Positions 1 through 10,888 of a stretch of 64,000 nt of DNA are shown in pieces. The position numbers were made by a program, and so were the translations under genes. This stretch comes from Inonotus obliquus. Lineage: Eukaryota; Basidiomycota; Agaricomycetes; Hymenochaetales; Hymenochaetaceae. Below the pieces are notes generated by a model, which saw only the letters and a list, made by a program, of their open reading frames with translations, was not told the origin of the DNA and searched no databases. The stretch is taken from contig JAJHTX010000002.1 in assembly GCA_032164295.1 (NCBI GenBank), positions 2,542,001 through 2,606,000 of the forward strand, read 5' to 3'. Each line of letters opens with the position of its first letter. Position 1 is the first letter of the stretch.

Positions 1-153
1 ACACTTTATTCTCTATCTATTCCATCTTATCTCAACGTCGTCGCGTCCACTCATATCCACGCCAACGTCGAAACACGTGCTGTGGTAACAGCAATCTACA
101 CCCTTAACCACCATACCACACCTCCTCTACATTCACATCAGCACTCGACACGG

Positions 154-3100
154 ATGCCACGAGAGGCATCTTCTTCACAGTCCTCAGCTATTGCTGGCCC
201 TGGACCCGCAACCATCGCGTCCCGTTCCGCTTCCGTTTCCACCTCTTCCGCTTCCGCCTCTGCTTCACGCTCGTCTTCCACGCGCTCAAGCCCTGCTAAC
301 GATCTCTTTCGTATATCTCTTCCAGACAACACCGATGGCTTCTTTGGTCCAGTAGCTATCGAAAATATTCGAAAGCGATTTGCAGAAGCCGGGTCTGCTC
401 GGTTTCAAGACATACTTCAAGAGGCTTCCCTTGCTCTAAAGGCGCGTTTCGCTGTCCTGGACTCCTCAGACTCGCCATTAAGCGAAAAAGAGAAGAAAAA
501 GCTATTTGACGAGTTTTTGAGGGAAATGCGGCAAATTGCGGAGTTGCAGGAGCGGGAGGTGGAAGCAAGGACACACGAAGAAGCTGTATTTGCCAAAACC
601 TTGGTAGTCAGCAGGAGTGAGAACACCTCTGGACAAAGCGGGAGTGGATCAGCGATCTCATCCTCGTCAGCATCCGGGTCCTCCTCTTCGTCCGGTGCTG
701 GGACGAGCGGCAGCAGCGGTTTCAGTTTGATTTCGCCTTCCTCGCCTTCCTCCAACGCCTCCACGCGGGCTGCATCTGTAAAGGATCTCGACGACGGCTC
801 CTCCACAGAGGAAGAGACTGATCGCCCGACGGCCGCAAAAGTTGCCAAGTCAAAAGGGACGAAAGTGAAAGCTGGTAGGCTATCATCTAATTCAAAGACT
901 TCATTAATCTTATCCGCAATGCTAACTTTGTTTCTCTACAGGCAAACTTCCGCCGTCTCTCAATACAGCTTCCAATGTTAAGTCGAAACCAAGCTCAATT
1001 GCGTCGAAAAAGGGCGTATCCAAAGATGACGATGCTTTGTCATCATCACCCTCGACACCGACACCTGGACGTCGCGGGAGGTCCGGAACGATCTCTCTGC
1101 CGCGTTCGGTTTCTGCGTCGTCTGCCTTCACGGACGACTCCGCGTCTGCGTCCTCTGCATCTTCCCACAGCAAAAGCAAGTCTTCTGACAGCGCAAGCGC
1201 ACCTGCAACCGCGAACACTAAAATAAGCGCAAACCGGAAAGAAAATACCGTTGAAGGAAAGACGAAAGGCGCTAGTAAAAGTGCAGCGGGGTCTCCCCAT
1301 GTCAATACCCGATCTGAGTTGCTAGCGGGTCCTGGGCCATTTTCATCCTCTGCCGCTCCAGCGCAGACTCCAGCGAAACCTGCCACGACCAAGAATACAC
1401 CCGTGCCACAGAACCAGCACCAGAAGTCTGCTCAGATCCAGCGCGGCCCCACGGCGGCATCGGTGTCAGCTACACAACCATCCGCAACGTCCAAGGCGAA
1501 CTCGAATGCTCGTGTTCAGTCTGCCGTCAACGCCAACGCCAACGCGGGCCTCAACAATGCGAAGAAAGTCGTTGCTCAGCAGAACTCTGACAATAACAAT
1601 AACACGAGTAACTTGGCTGCAGCATCGAGGTCTCCTGCAGCCCACTCTCAAACCTTCCAACTTGCACAGGCTCATCTTCAGCATGCGCATCAGCAGACAC
1701 AGCAAACCCACTCTCAGAACAAGAAGAGTATGGTCGTAACCACAGATCAAGACGACTCAACTCCTGGCAACCGCTCCAACAAGGAGAATTCCGTCAATGC
1801 CAATCATAAGCTATGGATCCCTCCTAAGCCACCGCACATGCAGAACCCTGCGAACGCGAATCCCAAAGAGGTGAGCACTACTGCGAAAGAGGTTGGCAAA
1901 GACGCCAAGGAGTCTAAAGAAGGAAAGGACGGCAAGGACGGCGGCAAAGAAAAGAAGGCGCGCCCCGTTTCGTTGGCCAGCCAGGGTGTCGGTGCGTTGA
2001 ACTTGACCACTAGCCCAAGTGCGAACGTGAAGGAAGCACCTACATCGGTTCCGGCTCCGGTGTCCGTCTCTGGTTCGACGGCGGAGCAAAATGAAAAAGG
2101 AAACGAATCGCAGAGCCAAAAGAATGAGAAACAGGTTGCGAAAGCAGGAGGAGGAAAGAAAGGGGTTATCACAGAGGAGGGTGAAAAGAAGATATCTACA
2201 CCCGCCTCCGTTTCCACGAGCGTTGGTAGTACTTCGACTCCGGTTCAGAATTCTGGTTCTGTGGCTGCCAAATCTTCCACTGCTGCTGTTGCTGTGTCTG
2301 GGAACACGACCAGTGCACCAGCGCAACCCGGGAAAGTCGAAATTCAGCCACCTAACGTCCCTCCTGCTGCTCCGACTTCTACTTCTGGTAATATACCAGT
2401 CAACGCCGCAAATGGTGCGGAAAATGTCAAGTCATCCGCAATCACGTCCGCAACTTCCTTTGGCAGTACCGAGAAGAAGGCCGGAACCGCTACTGTTTCT
2501 CCACAATCCTGTGTGGCTTCGGTCCCTCCCACGCCGAATATGCTCGCATCCGGCTTGTCGTGCGCCTCTTCGTCCGAGGCTGCTGCTGCTGAGATCGAAC
2601 GCGAGCGTCTCCGCGAGAAAGAATGGACCATGATCGGAATCGGAAGGGACGGCAAACCACCGCTCCAGACTCCAGCCAGTCCAATCATGACTCTGGTGAG
2701 TTAGGCGTCCATCCCCTCTTTCTTTTTTCTTTTTCTGTCTGTCGCTTCTTTTCCTGTTTCTGTTATCCTTCATCCGTACGGCCGCGAACGTGCCATCGGG
2801 TGATTGTATCGAGATCCATCTATCTACTATTCTCGGTGCATATCGACCACTTGGGGTCTGGGCAGGGCATTGGAGCATGAGCGCCTACTGCCTACTAGTT
2901 GCGCATCCATATGTTTCGGGTGTAATCGCGTTCCCACTGGTTCAATTTTTTGTCCTCGTGATGCTCGCACAGCGTCTTCTTCATCACACGCGTGGTGCGA
3001 CTCTTCACGTTTATGACCCGTTGGGTCCTTCGTGGGTCTACAAGGACTCGAATCGTGTCTCGTCACTTCATCATGGTGACCCCGTGGACTGGATATGAAT

Positions 3101-4582
3101 TTACGATGTGGAGGAAGCGCTATTATCTGATATTGACACTATTCTCGGCCAAATTCTACATTTGAGACGTAACTCTGCACGCCTGTAGAAGGTGGACGTT
3201 GCAGACTTCACCCAATTCCTGGGCGTCACTTTCCTTACCTTGATTCTCCCTTGGTTGTCTTCTAGCCCTTTTCGCCGATTCCCTTCTTCCTTGATGCATC
3301 GTGTTAAACATGAGGCACACGTACTGATGGATTTTCTTATCCTTTTCGTTTGCATATCTAGCCGTACGCATACACCCAAAGTGCCACTCACGCCCATGCC
3401 CACGCCCACGCCCCATCCCCTCCGAATTATCAGAAAGTTGTATCTGTGGACACCACTTATCCATTGTATACTCATCCGAGCCCATTCGCGCATACAAGCG
3501 CTACACCGAATTCCCTGAGTGGAACGACGGGCATGATGAGCCCGAGCATTTCCGGATCCACGACATCTACAATCACAACCCCGTTCTCACCGCTATCTAT
3601 GGCAAACGGGTTTCCGACTTCCTCTTCTGCGACCAGCGCGGCAAGCAGTCGTGCGATCTCTCGGCATGCTTCGTCGTCGTCCTCCGATCCTCATGCTCAA
3701 AAGGATGGCTATAGTCATTTGCATGCGCACCACCACCATCACGGTCACGGTCACGGTCGTGGGAAAAAGGAAAAGGACAAAATCGCAGAGGCTGCAGCAG
3801 CACTTATTATCGGTTCGCAGCCGCCGGTACAAGCCAGTATGTTCTGGCAGCCAGCTCCGAATGAACGTGAACGTGAAAGAGATCGCAGCCACGGTCGCAA
3901 TCCAAGCACGAATAACAATGCTTCGCATAGCTCAAGTGCTAGCGCCAGTGCTGCATCGTCACGCTCCAGCTCTGTTTCGAGACACGACGCATTCGGTGGG
4001 TTCGATCCTAGCACAATTCGGCCGAGTAGCGGGCGGCCGGGGCAGAGTCCTCTTTTGCAGGCGGGTGGTCTCGGATTGGGGAATGCGGGTATTGAAACCT
4101 TTGCAGGTCTCCTGGAGGATAAACCAGGAGATAAGAGCTCTCACGGCGCAAGGGCAGGTTTAGACACGAAGATTTGGACTCCTGGCTCTGCTGCCAAAGA
4201 TTCGACGCCAAAACCTCCGCGTCGCAGTGATCGTGGGCGTGAAACTGGCATCAGTGCCTCCTCTCCGCCAATTCATCCGCTCTCGTTGACATTATCTTCT
4301 TTCTCCTCATCTTCGTCTACGTCTTCCTCAGTCGTACCGTCGAGCGGGTCAACGATTTCAAATGCGTCCACGTCTCAATCACACTTTTATGCTGTGGCAG
4401 AACGTGCGCGAGAAGATCGCCTGAGGGTACGTGCGAATGAGTTCCGCAGTCGCGCAGAGGTAGTTGCAGTCTTTCAGCGCCGAGTCGAGGAGCTGATGGC
4501 AGAGTTTGCAGAAGCGCTGACGCAAGCCGACGATTATGAAAAATTTGGGCCCTCCGAGCTCACGAAACACGGATTGAATTAA
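154..4582 (+). CDS. Ser/Ala/Thr-rich low-complexity protein, unknown function
   Basis: Three exons fit in phase: 154-874, 942-2695 and 3362-4582, giving about 1231 aa. Intron 1 (67 nt) has a gctaac branch site; intron 2 is unusually long (666 nt), from gtgagt to atatctag. I chose ATG 154 because the upstream open frame has no other ATG. The protein is dominated by Ser, Ala, Thr, Pro and Asn tracts and a His-rich run near the start of exon 3. Two parts look folded: residues about 50-140, charged and helical (IENIRKRFAEAGSARFQDIL), and the last 70 residues, a predicted coiled helix (RRVEELMAEFAEALTQADDY). I recognise no catalytic motif, signal peptide or membrane segment. Such proteins are often regulators or scaffolds, but nothing here assigns a role. 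The exon layout is well supported; the long intron could hide a small extra exon. Confidence 0.72.
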
Positions 4583-6656
4583 CTGCGCGATTCGCATTTC
4601 GCCATTAACCACTATTTTACACAAAAGACATCAAGATGTTTCTTCGCACCATGTGCGTGCACCAAGATCTGAGGCGATGCTCCTCGTTCGTATACCTTGC
4701 CGATTCTCTCTTGCTCAGAATTTATAGACGATAGACCTCGCCTGTGTCCTTCCTCATCTGTATCCAATTCATCGATCCATTTTGGGCTACTTTATTCTTT
4801 CTGTTTGTATCTTTTCACCCACTCCCATTATCATCCTGACTAATGCTTTCCTTGTTCAATACGTCGACCGTGTTTGTTTTGCTTTGCTGATGTTCTTACC
4901 TCTCCCTCTTTCCCGCTGGAGCGTTTGCCCATTAATCTGTCACCAATACTTTGTGACTTCTTGCTACATCTCCGGCTCTAATGTTAAGTTATCCTTCATC
5001 AGTACCTCCATTCGTATTCGCAAGCCACGTTATAATGTGTAACGACTTATTGTTATTCTGTTATCTTGGCCTTACGAATATGCCTTCTCTTCGCTATTGT
5101 TCCAACCCGCTTACTTTCTCCTCCGGATCTTGAGGCTACGTTTCCTTGTCCACTATCCAGCGCTATTGTTGTGCCATTTGCTTTCTTGTCTCTTACCACG
5201 AGCCTTCCTGCACCCTTACCAGACGGCAGTTTTGTTGTTATACCCTCCGCTTACTCCATTGCCGTACGAGTCATCGACACATCGATTTGTTCGCTATCCG
5301 GGTTGTCATTGTTTGTTGTGACCCTCTCTTCCTTTCCTGACCAAAAGCGCTCAAGGCGCTTGTTACCAACTGAAAAGGTTTTCTGTGTCTCTGATATAAC
5401 TGCACTTGCTGTACGTACCCGATTGTACTGTACCCAGAGTCGAGCTCGAAAAACGGGCAGAAAAAACAAGTAGAATGATCTTAGTGTCTGGTGTAGCGAT
5501 AACTTGGTGTGCACGTGAGCTTGCGCCACGCGCTCCAATCATCCCACTCGCACTTTGCTATTGCTATTGCACTTTGTTCCTGGTGGCATTCCAAACAAGA
5601 ACGAGGCAAAGTATTTCGATAGCAGTCAGTTACTCTCGGGCCTTTTATCAATGCCTTTTTGGATTGACTCGCAACATAGATGATGTCGATGGATTTGGTT
5701 GACATGATTACTTTCTAGCTGGGGACTCTCACTTAGCGAAAGCGGCCTTATTGGATTGCCTGCAGGATGTTCTCCTGAATTATTTTTGCGTTATGACAGA
5801 GGGGGAGAAAGCAAACATGTTCTATGCGTTGTGTTGGTCTGAGCAAAGTAGCGTTATAAGAGTCACCACTCCTCCTACGCCCACTTGATCACTCCCTCTC
5901 AAGTGTCAACACAGCAGAGCAAATCGCCACGCACGCACGAACCATCGTTCAGCTATGCCTCATAGTATCAGGGGGCATTCCCATACCAGAAGAAATGAAA
6001 TATTCTTGAAGATAGGACTAAGTATTTTAGCCTTGTGCGTCTCGGTCTCATAGTAACATGACTAGTACTAGTGCTCTCTAACTCTTCTTCACTAAATCCG
6101 TAGATTATTGCCACCTCTTGCTATTGCCCTAAGTAAGTCGCCTCACTTATAACTAGTAAGGCCATTGGATTGATCTTTATCGTTGCACAGGGTGCTTCTA
6201 TAAGAAATGGAAATGGCCCCATGATGATCATTTCGTGAACAAGAGAGCTTACTGGCATTATATTCTTCTCAACCTCGCCTTTTTTTTCCTTTTCTGGCCT
6301 GTTGCTATAATTCACGCCCTTTGGTGTATTTGGTATCGCAAGAAAAACAAGCACTACCGACATGGCCGTTGATATTTCTTATCGAATTTCAAGTATGAGT
6401 ACATAGATAAACATTTCGTCCGTGTCCGTATTGATATTTTACATAAATATCAATTGATGTCTCGTGTGTTGGTATCCAAGTGTGCTGTGATATGAATATT
6501 AATATTATACTCACTGTGCTAGTGTGTAAGCCGTTCTCGCTGGTATTTTACAGTGTGCGGTAGATAATATTAATGTGGCTACTGTTTCTGTTTATGGTAA
6601 ACAGCGATCGACACATCGATCATTCCTTGCCCAGCATATTTGCATTACTTGGGCCA
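4583..6656. other. Intergenic region without recognisable gene
   Basis: About 2.1 kb following the Ser-rich gene. The first part is pyrimidine-rich and probably 3' UTR. The open frames present (for example 5066-5473 on + and 6121-6363 on -) lack splice support and resemble no family. The only structure noticed is a 14-bp quasi-palindrome, ATCGACACATCGAT, occurring at 5273-5286 and again at 6607-6620. Confidence 0.6.
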
Positions 6657-6686
6657 TGACGTCAGTACCACGACGAGCTATTTAAG
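6657..6686 (+). promoter_or_regulatory. CRE/ATF palindrome and TATA-like box upstream of the Pmp3 gene
   Basis: A perfect TGACGTCA palindrome lies at 6657-6664 and a TATTTAAG element at 6679-6686, 71 and about 45 nt before the start codon of the Pmp3-type gene. In fungi TGACGTCA is the binding site of Atf1/Sko1-type bZIP factors of the stress-MAPK pathway. That it controls this gene is inferred from position alone. Confidence 0.45.
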
Positions 6687-6727
6687 ACGCCCTCTCCTCT
6701 CCAACTATCGTCTACACTCTAGCTATC

Positions 6728-7284
6728 ATGTCCAACAGCGTATCTTCCACATCGACTGTTCTTCTTTATTTCATAGCAATGTCCGTCTATCTCGCAGCTC
6801 ACTCAAGTTTCGTAAACTAATGACTCAACAGTTTTTTGCCTCCAGTTGCTGTCTTCCTTGGTATGTCCTCTTCATTCAATTGACCCTAAACTCTAATGAA
6901 AAATGTTCTCCTCTGTTCAGTGTCTGCGTGTAGCGTTGGTATGAGCATCAGGCCACTTAATTCGCTCCTCATCATGATACTCACTCATCTCGTTCCAAGA
7001 TCTATTAATTAATATCTGCTTGACCATCCTCGGATGGATTCCTGGTATTCTCCACGCATGGTACGCCGTCTAATCAGTCACTTTCCCTCGTACCTACAGA
7101 CTGAACATGCGGCTTTCGTTCTTGGAATAGGTACGCGATATCGAAGCGTGAGCGCCCAGTCGGGACGGCAATCCCAGTAACTGGTAGTGGCACTACGCCT
7201 ACAACAAAGACGTCTGCTGCCCCCTTAGCTACAACTGCACCAGCTACGACGACTGCGCCGGGAACTAATACTGCCGCCTACTAA
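6728..7284 (+). CDS. Pmp3/YqaE (UPF0057) membrane proteolipid with Thr-rich tail
   Basis: Five exons, 6728-6780, 6832-6860, 6921-6938, 7000-7060 and 7131-7284, join in phase to a 104-aa protein. It contains the family core: FLPPVAVFLV in the first membrane helix, then INICLTILGWIPGILHAWY in the second. Pmp3 proteins are small hydrophobic plasma-membrane proteins that affect membrane potential and salt tolerance. Yeast Pmp3 is about 55 aa and stops just after helix 2; this one continues for about 45 residues of Thr/Ala/Pro-rich sequence ending NTAAY. The third exon is only 18 nt, so the gene is invisible as an open frame, but the match across four splice junctions is convincing. A stress-type TGACGTCA lies in the promoter. 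Confidence 0.88.
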
Positions 7285-7594
7285 ATGATTCAACACCTAT
7301 AATCCCGAAACGAGTTCTGGAAGTAATGTCATGCGACAATTTTGCATCTTGCCAGTATCTCTATCGTACCTGTATAGCATAATTACTACGATGCCAAGAT
7401 GAACAACGTTATCTTTTTTCTTGTAACTTCGACTGCATATATCAGAGAGGTGAGAAATATTGTCAACGCCTTATAAAAACGGTGTTGCGAGACGCGCTCG
7501 TAATACAAGACTGTTCATCAGTACAGCTTACGCGGAATTTGAGACCCAATTCAACCAACTGAGTAAAGACTCAAAATTCACTGGAAAGTACAGA

Positions 7595-7666
7595 TGTCTC
7601 TGGTGTGAATCGAACACACGGCGCCACGGCCACAACGTGGCGATTTAACCACTAATCGACAGAGAC
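7595..7666 (-). tRNA. tRNA-His (GTG anticodon)
   Basis: Read on the minus strand, the sequence folds as a tRNA. The acceptor stem is GTCTCTG paired with CAGAGAC, the D arm contains TAGTGGTTAAA, the anticodon stem is CCACG/CGTGG, the loop TTGTGGC carries anticodon GTG, and the T arm is GTGTG-TTCGATT-CACAC. The discriminator base is A. There is no intron and no encoded CCA, as expected for a eukaryotic nuclear tRNA. A short T run follows downstream on the minus strand, suitable for Pol III termination. Confidence 0.95.
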
Positions 7667-8236
7667 CAATGTTAGTTGGAGAACCTTACTCTGACAATGT
7701 CGTTTGCTCGATAATCTTCAATTCTTACCAGATGCTTTCACGCAAATTAGTTGTAAGAATACACTCGAATTGTCGCAGGTCCAACCATATAATTTATCAC
7801 GTATCTCTCCAAGCAAGAACAAAGGAAGAGTAATGACACGTGCCTAGCTAGACCAAATGACGCCCGCAGCGCATTGACGCCGCAACTTACTGCGTTCGAT
7901 CATGTCTACGGCCGCAAGGATGCAAATCGAATTACTTCAGGGACATGGGTACTGCTTGTAACACTGCTTGTAGCACTGCTTTCGTCCAGAACACCTGCGA
8001 TTCAATTCACCCACTTTGCCAGCCTCCGCCACGGAGTAATCTGAATTCGTGTTCCAGACATTATTGAAATGGGATCATTCCCCGCTTCTCTCCCTACTGG
8101 GTAATCGTTACAAGTCTGTTGCGCCCGCCGCCGGCTATCGGGCATGTTCTGGTCTCGGCCATCGGACGTTCATTGCTTTTAAGTCGGTCAGTGGGATGCC
8201 TGGGTGGCACGCAACCCCCATCCTCACCTTTTCACC
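7667..8236. other. Intergenic region upstream of the P450 pair
   Basis: 570 nt between the tRNA 5' end and the first P450 start. It holds no coding-like frame with splice support and presumably contains the promoter of the P450 gene. Confidence 0.5.
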
Positions 8237-10461
8237 ATGTTACTTCCATCCAACTATTACGCCCACGCGATGGATAGCTTGCCTGTTCTTGACTTACGCG
8301 ACGCGCTCCTTTTCGTCGTGGCAGGTGCTCTGGTATGCTCACTCCCGGTTCGAAAAGTCTAGCTGGCTGATTGATTTCTGCTTTCGTAGGTGGTCCATGT
8401 AATTTACAAGAAATCTGAAGTGCAGCCTTCCAGCTACCTCCCGACTTTCCTTCTGCTTGTTGCGACCCCATTCTTGTGTTCCTCTTTTCTCCTCGCGCAC
8501 TTTGCCTCGTCAAGCAACGCTTACCTCACTGGCTTCGGAACATTCTATGCATCGCTCCTGACTAGTATTGCTTGCTATCGTCTCTCCCCATGGCACCCGC
8601 TGGCTAAGTATCCGGGTCCTACACTCGCGAAGCTCTCAAAGTTCTGGATCATGTATTACATCTGGAAGGGTAAACAGCTGGACATCGTCACCGATCTGCA
8701 CAAGAAACATGGTACGCATGTGCGTCTCGGTGAGTCACCCTTCAATCTTTCCGTAATGCATTGTCCTTCTCACGTATATCGATTTAGGACCAAACGAACT
8801 CTCCATTGCCGACGCAGACCTTTTGCCTGCTCTACTTGCACCTGACATGCCTCGCGGCCCTAGTAAGCTCTAATAGCTCCATGAGTTGCTTCATTATCTT
8901 AGTTCATATATAATAGTGTGGGACGGTCGCCGTAACCCCGCCGCAGAGCCGAACCTCATAGCTACCAGGAGCAGCACTGACCATGCCCGTAAGCGGGTCC
9001 CATGGACACACGCATTCAGTACGGCGTCCGTTCGCGAATACCAACCCGCCATTGCTCGCCGGGCTGGTCAGTTGGCGGAAGAACTCGAGAAACGCGCCCT
9101 TGCAGGAGAGACTGTAAACCTGGTCAACTGGATGATCTATTTCGCGTATGTTTCCGTTTCTCCTTCTAAAAAGTCAAGCCTAACTCGTATCGATTAGATT
9201 CGATTTTATGGGTGATATGGCGTGAGTGCCTTAGCTTAGCCGCTGCGAAGCCGGATGCTGAAATTTGTGATAGGTTTGGGGGAGGTTTTGAGCTCATGCG
9301 TGATGGTGATGTGAATGGTCTGTGGAAAATGATGGTTGATCGCATTGAGTGCGTGTGTCCGCGTTATCAGTTTGTATGTTGTTTGACGCATTCAATTAGT
9401 GCCATTGCTTGGCAAATGCACATCCCTTGGGCGACTCGTCTTCTGCTCAAGATTCCTTTCGCGACAGAAGCAGTCATCAAGTTCCGCAATTTCTCGATCC
9501 AGTGCGCAACACAGCGAAAGCTAAAGGGTTCCCATGTAAAGGATCTATTCTTCCACCTGGTGAGTTTATCTACCTCAGTTCTCGATAGAAGGTTTTCATT
9601 GGCGAATGCCTTTCAAGATTAACGAAGGTCAAGAGGATCCAAGCACAGCTCTGACGGATCTCAGCGAGGTCGTCGTGAGTGGCGAACTCGCAATTGTCGC
9701 TGGTTCAGATACTACTTCGACAACGCTCAGCGGGGTATTCTTCTATCTGCTCACGCACCCGGAATGCTACGCACGCCTCCGTGCAGAAGTCGATGCGGTG
9801 TTCCCTCCCGGTGAAGGTGAACCCTTTGACGGAGCGCGACTCGCAGAGATGAAGTACTTGAATGCTGTAATGTGCGTAATTTTCATACTTGAATCCCTGG
9901 TCCCTTTGTGCTTATGCATGTATTATCAGCAATGAGACCTTGCGCATTCAGCCTGCTGTACCGACTGCCATCCAACGTGCTCCGGAGAAAGGCACCGGTG
10001 GGAAGTGGATTGGTAATGAGTGCGTCAAATTTATCATCGTGGAGGATATGCGGACTGATGACACCTTTTGGATTAGTTTCATACCAGAAGGCACAGCCGT
10101 GAATATTCCGCCATACGTTCTCCACCACAACCCAAAATACTTCTCACCCTCACCTGACACCTTCTGGCCAGAACGTTGGCTTCAAAACACGACTTACGAC
10201 GCTACCTCTGAAAAAGTAGGCATTGGCGAAAAGGTCGTCCATCATACGCCGGCATTCATTCCTTTCAGTACCGGTCACGCAAACTGTGCAGGCAAGAATC
10301 TCGCGATTGCGGAGATGCGCGTGGTAACAGCACTGCTCATGCAAAAGTTTGATATGCGTCTTGAGCCTGGATATGACACTGCACGTTGGACACGTGAAAT
10401 GATCGACCTGTTCGTGATGAAGCCTAGTGACTTGCCAGTCATTATCAGCCTGAGGGCGTAA
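8237..10461 (+). CDS. Cytochrome P450 monooxygenase (tandem copy A)
   Basis: Ten exons: 8237-8332, 8390-8729, 8788-8862, 8917-9145, 9198-9221, 9274-9348, 9400-9559, 9618-9871, 9930-10019 and 10077-10461, about 575 aa. The last intron (57 nt) is also open in frame and is inferred from the sister gene. N-terminal hydrophobic segments anchor the enzyme in the ER, followed by the hinge SPWHPLAKYPGP. The I-helix oxygen-binding motif is AGSDTT, the K-helix ExxR is ETLR, the PERF-like motif is WPERW, and the haem loop FSTGHANCAG holds the Cys ligand. The usual Arg of FxxGxRxCxG is His here. Such enzymes hydroxylate xenobiotics or secondary metabolites; the substrate cannot be told. ATG 8237 is in frame with a second ATG at 8270. 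The gene lies directly before a paralogue on the same strand. Confidence 0.93.
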
Positions 10462-10888
10462 GGCGTCCGTGTTGTTGTTTCTGTTGTTTCCAGAGCTATT
10501 TGGTTTTATTGTTAGTATTTTGTTTGTGTTGCTTTGTAATATTACAGTCTAATACTGCACAGTGGATCGTCTATATCCATATTGAGCAGGATCGATCGTC
10601 GCGTAAAAATCCCGAACCTTATGCAAATTTGCTACCGAAGCTGAGCGCTAGTCGAGTTCGACCTTCCCACCCACTCGGGAACACGCTCGCTACTAGTTAT
10701 CGCACGTAATCTTGTTAACTGGTCTACTCGGGCATCGGGCAGAAGAGCTGCTGGCTCTGAAATACCCTTGTCTTGACTAACCAAGACCAGGTCATTTCCG
10801 AGATGGGCGTGCGAGGTTTTGAATCAAGCGATGGGATGGAGTCAAGTACATAAAGGGGTGGGACTGAAGATGTTCTCTATCTCATACA
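10462..10888. promoter_or_regulatory. Spacer between the P450 genes with TATA-like box
   Basis: 427 nt separate the stop of P450 A from the start of P450 B. A TATA-like element, acataaagg, lies at 10848-10856, about 35 nt before the second start codon, so copy B probably has its own promoter. No other coding sequence is visible. Confidence 0.4.

Noticed and set aside
417..848. Antisense open frames over the Ser-rich gene (for example 417-848, 922-1392 and 1804-2326 on the minus strand)
   Set aside because: They mirror the biased codon composition of the sense gene, have no family resemblance and no spliced continuation.
5066..5473. 135-codon frame on the plus strand
   Set aside because: Low-complexity, pyrimidine-driven sequence with many Leu/Pro/Ser residues, no homology and no splice signals. 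It is probably 3' UTR or spacer.
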